Assembly (NCBI GenBank): GCA_028817435.1
Contig: JAPPPQ010000021.1
Span: forward strand, 1-64,000
Origin: Deltaproteobacteria bacterium
GTDB lineage: Bacteria > Myxococcota_A > UBA9160 > UBA6930
Length of the DNA stretch: 64,000 bases
Reading direction: 5' to 3'
Part shown: positions 59,355-64,000 of the stretch, one piece after another
Position numbering within the stretch: the stretch's first letter is position 1
Layout: each line of letters starts with the position of its first letter
Translations under genes and position numbers: made by a program
Notes under the pieces: generated by a model
Databases searched by the model: none
Seen by the model: only the letters and a program-made list of their open reading frames with translations
What the model was told of the DNA's origin: nothing

Positions 59355-59455
59355 GCGCAGCCGCGGGGGCGGCGCAGCGCGAAGCTGCGGAAAGGGTGGG
59401 CGCAGCGGCGGCGCGCGGACGGACTCTGCCAGCGGCGCGGCTACTCTCCGCCGCC

Positions 59456-60232
59456 ATGGCAGGGCCGCGGCGACAACTCACGGGGCCGGCGCAAATCGCC
59501 GCGGCCCTCGACGCGGGAGAGCCGGTGCGCCTGCTGCTCGCCGCGGCGGCGCCGAAGAGCCGCGCGGCGCAGGCGCTGCTCGCGCGGGCGCGCGCAGCGG
59601 GCATTCCCGTGCACGAGGCGAGCGAGCGCGTGCTCTGGCGACTCGGCGGCGGCGCCAACCCGGCGGAAGTGCTGGGGCTGGCCGGCCCGCCGCCGGACGC
59701 CGGGCTGGACGAAATGCTCGCGGCGGGGGGCGTCGCCTGGTGCCTGGTGGGCCTGGCCTATCCCGGCAACACCGGCTTCGCCCTGCGGCTGGCGGAGGTT
59801 TCCGGCGCAGACGGCGTGGTGGTCGAAAGCGCCTTCGAAGCCGGGCATCGCCCCGACGCCGCAACCGGAGCGGGCCGGCAGCGCGGCGCTCCCCACGAAG
59901 CGCGGCGCGAAGCGTTGCGCGCCGCCATGCGCGCCGACCGCTTCATGCCCGTCTTCTGGGAGCGCGCCCTGCATGTGATCCCGCGCGCGCGCGCGGCAGG
60001 GCGCGCCATCGTGGCGGTGGAAGACACCGGCGACACCGCGCCCTGGCGCTTCGATTTGCGTCAGCCCCTGCTGCTGCTGGTGGGCGGCGAGCGCCACGGC
60101 ATTCCGCGCGAGGTGCTGCGCGCCTGCGACAGCGCCATCCGCATTCCCATGCGCGGCTTCATCCCCTCCTACAATGTGCAGGCGGCCATGGCGATGGTGG
60201 CGGGGGAGCGCCTGCGCCAGCTCGGCGCGTAG
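59456..60232 (+). CDS. TrmH/SpoU family RNA 2'-O-methyltransferase
   Basis: 258 residues. An N-terminal L30e-like part, then the SPOUT domain with YPGNTGFALRLAEVSGADGVVV (motif 1), LLLVGGERHGIPREVL (motif 2) and IPMRGFIPSYNVQAAMAMV (motif 3, normally I-P-M-x-G-x-x-x-S-L-N-V). An extra 30-residue stretch lies after motif 1. The likely target is rRNA or tRNA ribose; RlmB-like specificity cannot be confirmed. ATG 101 bases after clpB. Confidence 0.87.
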   Translation: MAGPRRQLTGPAQIAAALDAGEPVRLLLAAAAPKSRAAQALLARARAAGIPVHEASERVLWRLGGGANPAEVLGLAGPPPDAGLDEMLAAGGVAWCLVGLAYPGNTGFALRLAEVSGADGVVVESAFEAGHRPDAATGAGRQRGAPHEARREALRAAMRADRFMPVFWERALHVIPRARAAGRAIVAVEDTGDTAPWRFDLRQPLLLLVGGERHGIPREVLRACDSAIRIPMRGFIPSYNVQAAMAMVAGERLRQLGA

Positions 60233-60253
60233 CGGCGAGCTGCGCTTTCGCGC

Positions 60254-60733
60254 TCAGCTCTCGCGGTGCAACTGCTCGGCGAGATACTGCTCGCGGCCCA
60301 CCTGCGACACCTGGTAAATCTGCGCCTCGAGCCAGTCCACGCTCTCCTCTTCGCCCTTCAGATTCTGTTCGAGCAGGGCGCGGGTGCCGTTGTCGCCGAG
60401 CTCTCGCGCCAGCGCAATGGCCTTGTTGTAACGCGCCACCGCCTCGAGCTCAATCTTCAGGTCGAGCTCGTTGATCTCGAAGACATCCTCGCCGACGCGC
60501 ACCGGAAACAGCCGCTGCATATTCGGCGTCCCCTCCAAATAGAGGATGCGCTCAATGATGCGGTCGGCGTCGCGCATCTCTTCCAGCGATTCCTCGCGCT
60601 TCTTGTGCGCAATGCGCTCAATGCCCCAGTTCTCGCACATACGGTAGTGCACGAAATACTGGTTGATGGCGGTGAGTTCGGCGCACAAAATCTCGTTCAG
60701 CGCCTCGATGAGTTCGGGGTTGCCCTGCGGCAT
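60254..60733 (-). CDS. bfr: Bacterioferritin, ferroxidase histidines replaced
   Basis: 159 residues, four-helix ferritin fold with EILCAELTAINQYFVHYRM, ESLEEMRDADRIIERILYLEG and EEESVDWLEAQ. The heme-ligand Met is kept (Met53, E. coli Met52). Ferroxidase ligands: Glu19, Glu52, Glu95 and Glu128 are present, but His54 is Asp55 and His130 is Ser131. It may be a heme-binding, non-oxidising subunit that pairs with another Bfr, as in species with two Bfr types. GGAGG before the ATG; bfd lies upstream on the same strand. Confidence 0.9.
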   Translation of the reverse strand: MPQGNPELIEALNEILCAELTAINQYFVHYRMCENWGIERIAHKKREESLEEMRDADRIIERILYLEGTPNMQRLFPVRVGEDVFEINELDLKIELEAVARYNKAIALARELGDNGTRALLEQNLKGEEESVDWLEAQIYQVSQVGREQYLAEQLHRES

Positions 60734-60800
60734 GGCGGTTCCTCCTGAATGGAAGTGGAGCGCGCAAACTAACGCCCCCGGCAGAACGCGCCAGCAAAGC

Positions 60801-60819
60801 GAAATTGAATTCGAATTTC
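60801..60819. promoter_or_regulatory. AT-rich inverted repeat upstream of bfr, weak Fur-like
   Basis: GAAATT and AATTTC arms flank GAATTCG in the 101 bases between bfd and bfr. It matches a 19-bp Fur box at about 10 of 19 positions, so it is a weak candidate; it stands out against the GC-rich background and could also be a promoter element. Confidence 0.35.
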
Positions 60820-60834
60820 ACTTGCCGCGGCGGC

Positions 60835-61074
60835 TCAGCGAATCAGCGAGAGCCCCGCAGCGGCGGGCGCAAAGGGCCGGGACGCATGGCCTTCCGGCCC
60901 GCCCTGCCCCCCGGCCTGCGCCTCGGCGACGACCTCGGCGATCAGCGGCAGGCAGCCGCCGCAGATGCTGCCCGCCCCGCACGCGCTGAGCACCTGTTCA
61001 GCCGAGCGCGCGCCCTGCGCCACCGCGCAGCGCACATCCCGGTCGCGCAGGCCCTTGCAGTGGCAGATCAGCAT
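60835..61074 (-). CDS. bfd: Bacterioferritin-associated ferredoxin
   Basis: 79 residues with the [2Fe-2S] ligand pattern of Bfd: Cys4 and Cys6 (ICHC), Cys38 and Cys41 (CGGC). Electrons from Bfd reduce the heme of bacterioferritin so stored iron can be released. A Gly/Pro/Ala-rich tail of about 25 residues follows the helical core. It is 101 bases upstream of bfr and downstream of a Fur-like box, so release of iron would rise when iron is low. Confidence 0.92.
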   Translation of the reverse strand: MLICHCKGLRDRDVRCAVAQGARSAEQVLSACGAGSICGGCLPLIAEVVAEAQAGGQGGPEGHASRPFAPAAAGLSLIR

Positions 61075-61097
61075 GACGCCGGAAGCCTACGCCCTGT

Positions 61098-61122
61098 GAA
61101 AATGAAAGTCAATATCAATTTC
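61098..61122 (-). promoter_or_regulatory. Fur-box-like site in front of bfd
   Basis: On the minus strand GATATTGACTTTCATTTTC matches the 19-bp Fur consensus at about 14 of 19 positions. It lies 24 bases before the bfd start. Nearly the same sequence stands before the TonB receptor (63847-63871), supporting shared iron control. Confidence 0.6.
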
Positions 61123-61126
61123 GCCA

Positions 61127-63805
61127 TCAGAATTTCACGCTGAGCTCGACGCCCAGCGAGCGGCCCCGGCGCAGCGAGCCAAAGAAGGCGCGGGGCGAAC
61201 CGGTGTTGCCGCCGCAGCCCCGCACCTGGTTCGGATCCACATTGTCGGGCAACCTGCGAGCGTTGCTGTCGAAGTTTCCGGACGCCGCAATTACCCGAGC
61301 GGGCGGCGGGCCCGTGGGGATGGCTGGGGTGCCGCAGGATGTGCCCGAATGGATCCAGCGCGTTACAGCGGTCACCGAGTCTTCGTCGGTCAGATTGTAG
61401 GCGGTGAGCGCCAGTTCCCAAAGGCCGCCGTTGCCGCGCAGGCCCATGCGCCCGCCAAGCAGCATGGCGTCGCCGGTCTCCGCGCCGTTGTGAACCTGTG
61501 CGAACTTCGAGGACTCGTAGCTCAGGTTGGCGCCGGCGAAGAATTCAAGGTTGCCGATGATGGGCCGCTCCCATTTCGCCCAAGCACTGGCCATGTGCTT
61601 CGAGGTGAGCGGCAGTTGCTTGCCCTTAATGGAGCAGTCGCCGGTGCCGCCACGCACCACCTCTGTCGCGCCGCGCGGCGTAACGGGATCGTAGGCATAG
61701 CCGCCACTGGTGAGCGTGTATTGGAAAGCATCGCAGCCATCGGTGAACTCGGAATTTGCCCATGCGTAGCTCAGCCCAAAGTCCAGGTTGCGGGTTGCGC
61801 GCAGTGCAAATTCCATCTCTGCTCCGGTGATCTCCGCCTGCCCCTTGTTGGTGACCACCGAAGAGGTCTGCCCGGCAACCGGTGTGGTGAGCTGCACATT
61901 TTCGGCATCGGTCAGAAAAAACGCGGCGTCGGCGGTGAAGCGCTCGTTCAGCCATGTGGATTTGACGCCGAGCTCAATGTTGTCGGATTCCTCCTTCTGG
62001 AATGTGACTGCGCCCACTGCTCTTCCAGCCTCGCCGTTCAGGCCGCCGGGCTTTACCCCGCGGGTGAAGATCGCATAGAGCATCATATCCTCGCCCAATT
62101 GGTAATCCAGCGTGAAGCGCGGCGTGAAATCGCTGAAGCGCGTCACGCCATAAAAAGCGGCGCGCGCGGTTTCGGGGCGGCCCGGCGATGCCTGCACGGC
62201 GGGAGACCAGTGATACTTCCGCTCCTTTGCGTAGCGCCCCTCGGCAGTGAAGGTGAGCATGGGCAGCAGATCCAGGGAGAGCAGCGCGAAGGCCGCCGCG
62301 TTGCTGATGGCGTCCGTCTCCGATTGCTCACCCTCGTAAGCGCCCGGCGTCCCCGAAGCGAAGGTGATGTCGCGGGTCTCTTCCTTGTGGCGGTAGATGT
62401 AGGCGCCGGCCAGATAGCGCATACGGCGGTCTGCCGGGGAAGCCAGCCGCAGTTCTGCGGACCAGTCGCGCGCAATGTCGCGGATGCTCGCGGCCAACAC
62501 CGCCTCGGTGCGGGGTATCACAATTTCATTCACGGCCGAGTAGTCGCCGTCAAAACCGAAGTTCTCCCGCTTGGTGTGGTAGTTGGCGAGCAGCGCCGCC
62601 TCCCAGCCCGATCCCGCAATATCCCAATCCAGCACCAGGCTGCCCCATTGCCGCGACCGCTCCATGCCGTCAAAGGCAAGGCCGTCGGCAACGGTGTCTT
62701 CCATGGTCGTGGTCATGGTCATGGGGCGGCCAGTGTTCGGATCAATCACGGGCCGACCGGTGTTCGGGTCAATGACGACAGTGGTGGTAGTAACAGTGGC
62801 GTCATATGCATCCGTGTTCAGCGCCACGGCGCCAGGCTTCACGACACCGCAGAAATACTGGTTTCTGTTGCCGTCTTGGCCGACCACCGGATCGCCGACC
62901 ACGGGCCCGCGCTCGGTGATCTCGCGATTGTAGCGGTAGAACAGCGAGCTGAAGCCGGGATAGCAGTTATTGGCGGAGGCATCCTGCAGGAAAATCGCCA
63001 AGTGGCCATCGTCGTCCTCGGTGTAGGCATAGCGCGCGCGGGCGCGGAAGTCTTCGCCGGGCCGCCAGTCCAGCGAAGCCGCAAATTGCTGAGTCTCTTC
63101 GCTGCCGACCTTCTTGCCGGTAAGGGTGTTGGTCCACTCGCCGTCGTATTCCCAACTGCGGAGCTGCAGCGAGCCGAACAGGTTGGCGAAGAGCGGGCCG
63201 CTGACGCCCCCCGAAAATTCCAGTGCGCCGTGCTCGGCGGCACGCGCCCTGGCATGGCCGCGCCACCTGTCGCCCGGCGCGCGGGTGACGAAGTTGAGAG
63301 CGCCGGCGTAGGTGTTGCGCCCGTAGAGCGCGCTCTGCGGCCCCTTGATCACCTCGACCCGCGCAATCTCGTTCATATCGAGACTCTGGATATCGCCCTG
63401 GTAATAGATGCCATCCACAAAGTAAGCCGCGCCCGATTCCACGCCGGACTGCACCCCCGCCAGAATGCTCGACTGCCCGCGAATTACCGGCCGCTCGGTG
63501 CTGCGCCCGAAAGCGCGCGAGAAGCTGAGCCCCGGCGCGAAGCGCGCCACATCGTCCACGCTGTCCATGCCGAGGGCGCGGATGGCCTCCTCGCCGAACA
63601 CCGAAACCGCCACCGGCGTTTCCCGCAGGTTCTCCCTGATCTTGCGGGCGGTGACGATGATCTCCTCGATCTGCTCCGGGGGGGCATCTGCCGCCGCCTC
63701 TGCCCCGGCGGGCGCTTGGGCGGTGGCGGGCAGGGCCAGCGCCGCCAGCAGCAACGCCGCCAATGCGGGCTGCGCAAAGCGGCTGAAGTGGATGGCAAAG
63801 GGCAT
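61127..63805 (-). CDS. TonB-dependent receptor, probably iron-regulated
   Basis: 892 residues. Signal peptide ends ATAQA; then IEEIIVTARKIRENLRETPV (TonB box region and plug), SVFGEEAIRALGMDSVDDVA, EVIKGPQSALYGRNTYAGALNFVT, and barrel strands ending LGVELSVKF with terminal Phe. The type is the EEIIVTARK group used for siderophores and other ligands. The start at 63805 has GAGGAG ahead and a Fur-like site about 42 bases upstream. An extracellular-loop region (about 345-370) has a tandem DPNTGRP repeat and a Thr/Met run. Ligand unknown. Confidence 0.93.
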   Translation of the reverse strand: MPFAIHFSRFAQPALAALLLAALALPATAQAPAGAEAAADAPPEQIEEIIVTARKIRENLRETPVAVSVFGEEAIRALGMDSVDDVARFAPGLSFSRAFGRSTERPVIRGQSSILAGVQSGVESGAAYFVDGIYYQGDIQSLDMNEIARVEVIKGPQSALYGRNTYAGALNFVTRAPGDRWRGHARARAAEHGALEFSGGVSGPLFANLFGSLQLRSWEYDGEWTNTLTGKKVGSEETQQFAASLDWRPGEDFRARARYAYTEDDDGHLAIFLQDASANNCYPGFSSLFYRYNREITERGPVVGDPVVGQDGNRNQYFCGVVKPGAVALNTDAYDATVTTTTVVIDPNTGRPVIDPNTGRPMTMTTTMEDTVADGLAFDGMERSRQWGSLVLDWDIAGSGWEAALLANYHTKRENFGFDGDYSAVNEIVIPRTEAVLAASIRDIARDWSAELRLASPADRRMRYLAGAYIYRHKEETRDITFASGTPGAYEGEQSETDAISNAAAFALLSLDLLPMLTFTAEGRYAKERKYHWSPAVQASPGRPETARAAFYGVTRFSDFTPRFTLDYQLGEDMMLYAIFTRGVKPGGLNGEAGRAVGAVTFQKEESDNIELGVKSTWLNERFTADAAFFLTDAENVQLTTPVAGQTSSVVTNKGQAEITGAEMEFALRATRNLDFGLSYAWANSEFTDGCDAFQYTLTSGGYAYDPVTPRGATEVVRGGTGDCSIKGKQLPLTSKHMASAWAKWERPIIGNLEFFAGANLSYESSKFAQVHNGAETGDAMLLGGRMGLRGNGGLWELALTAYNLTDEDSVTAVTRWIHSGTSCGTPAIPTGPPPARVIAASGNFDSNARRLPDNVDPNQVRGCGGNTGSPRAFFGSLRRGRSLGVELSVKF
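62725..62774. repeat. Tandem IDPNTGRP coding repeat in TonB receptor
   Basis: Two adjacent 24-base units, differing at a few bases, encode IDPNTGRPV and IDPNTGRPM in a predicted surface loop. The synonymous differences show the repeat is not very recent. Confidence 0.65.
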
Positions 63806-63846
63806 GGGGGCTCTCCTCGGGGGCGCGCGGGAACTCTGGCATAAAT

Positions 63847-63871
63847 GAAAATGAAAGTCAATACCAATTTC
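63847..63871 (-). promoter_or_regulatory. Fur-box-like site in front of TonB receptor
   Basis: Minus-strand GGTATTGACTTTCATTTTC matches the Fur consensus at about 13 of 19 positions. It lies between the receptor start and the divergent gene at 63928, so could also control that gene. Near-identical to the bfd site. Confidence 0.6.
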
Positions 63872-63927
63872 ACCCTCCCCGCCCCCGGCCCTTGCATCCC
63901 CGCGGCAGATGGGATACACGGGGGCCG

Positions 63928-64000
63928 ATGGGCCGCACCGCCTTCCGCTACCGGAGCTACTGGTTTGCCCCCGGGGTTGGGGAGGGCCGCGCCGCGACCT
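63928..64000 (+). CDS. Partial gene at right edge, unidentified
   Basis: Starts ATG GGC CGC, giving MGRTAFRYRSYWFAPGVG, and stays open to the window edge. Too short to name. It is divergent from the TonB receptor and close to the Fur-like site, so an iron-related product is possible. No strong ribosome site is visible. Confidence 0.35.
   Translation, partial: MGRTAFRYRSYWFAPGVGEGRAAT

Overview
The window is very GC-rich and densely coded, with many 4-base stop/start overlaps (ATGA, GTGA). The organism is a diderm bacterium, most likely a pseudomonadotan, probably a gammaproteobacterium or a deep relative. Support: BamD, two TonB-dependent receptors, an LPS-type rhamnose/ABC-export locus, the cinA-recA-alaS order, Bfd/Bfr and probable Fur sites. 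This is inference from gene content; no rRNA or tRNA gene was seen. No CRISPR array, transposase or origin is visible, and no stretch above 300 bases lacks a gene.

Layout. 1-3000 (minus): start of a DUF1844-like gene, a CDP-alcohol phosphatidyltransferase, a small protein and asnB. 3057-12528 (plus): surface polysaccharide locus with ABC export permease and ATPase, bamD, dTDP-rhamnose genes rfbD-rfbC-SDR-rfbA, a GT2 glycosyltransferase, a methyltransferase and an RgpF-like rhamnan protein. A cvpA-like gene follows. 13025-20618 (minus): pgpA-cinA-recA-alaS-ispG. 20828-25271 (plus): ruvX-mltG-ligA, where LigA carries an inserted DnaQ-like exonuclease domain. 25283-30060: rsmI, yraN, a cupin and rpsP-khpA-rimM-trmD-rplS, with greA. 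30083-47560 (minus): one long compact run with alr, an MlaF-like ATPase, a DNA methyltransferase-HNH fusion, purD, tsaC, DUF1015, a DciA-like protein, an RND/outer-membrane/LolA-like lipid-traffic trio, a zinc ribbon, a TonB receptor and an S9 peptidase. 47675-49440 (plus): thiS-thiG-thiE.

49491-52415 is the most unfamiliar part. It holds two tandem cassettes with near-identical leaders. Each encodes a secreted protein with a related signal sequence, then a strong GC hairpin, then one or two members of a single membrane-protein family (three paralogues in all). I recognise none of these five proteins. A secreted effector with membrane immunity or partner proteins is one possible reading.

52468-64000: two HtrA/DegP-type proteases, an orphan DNA methyltransferase of atypical composition, clpB, a SpoU/TrmH RNA methyltransferase, then an iron block (bfr, bfd, TonB receptor) with Fur-like sites. 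The window ends in the first codons of an unidentified plus-strand gene.

How the genes work together: the 3-12.5 kb locus would make dTDP-rhamnose, polymerise and export a rhamnose-containing glycan; the bfd-bfr-receptor block handles iron; the receptor/peptidase pair probably takes up and digests peptides; the RND trio probably moves lipid between membranes. Two likely contingency G-tracts sit in the TonB receptor start and upstream of bamD.
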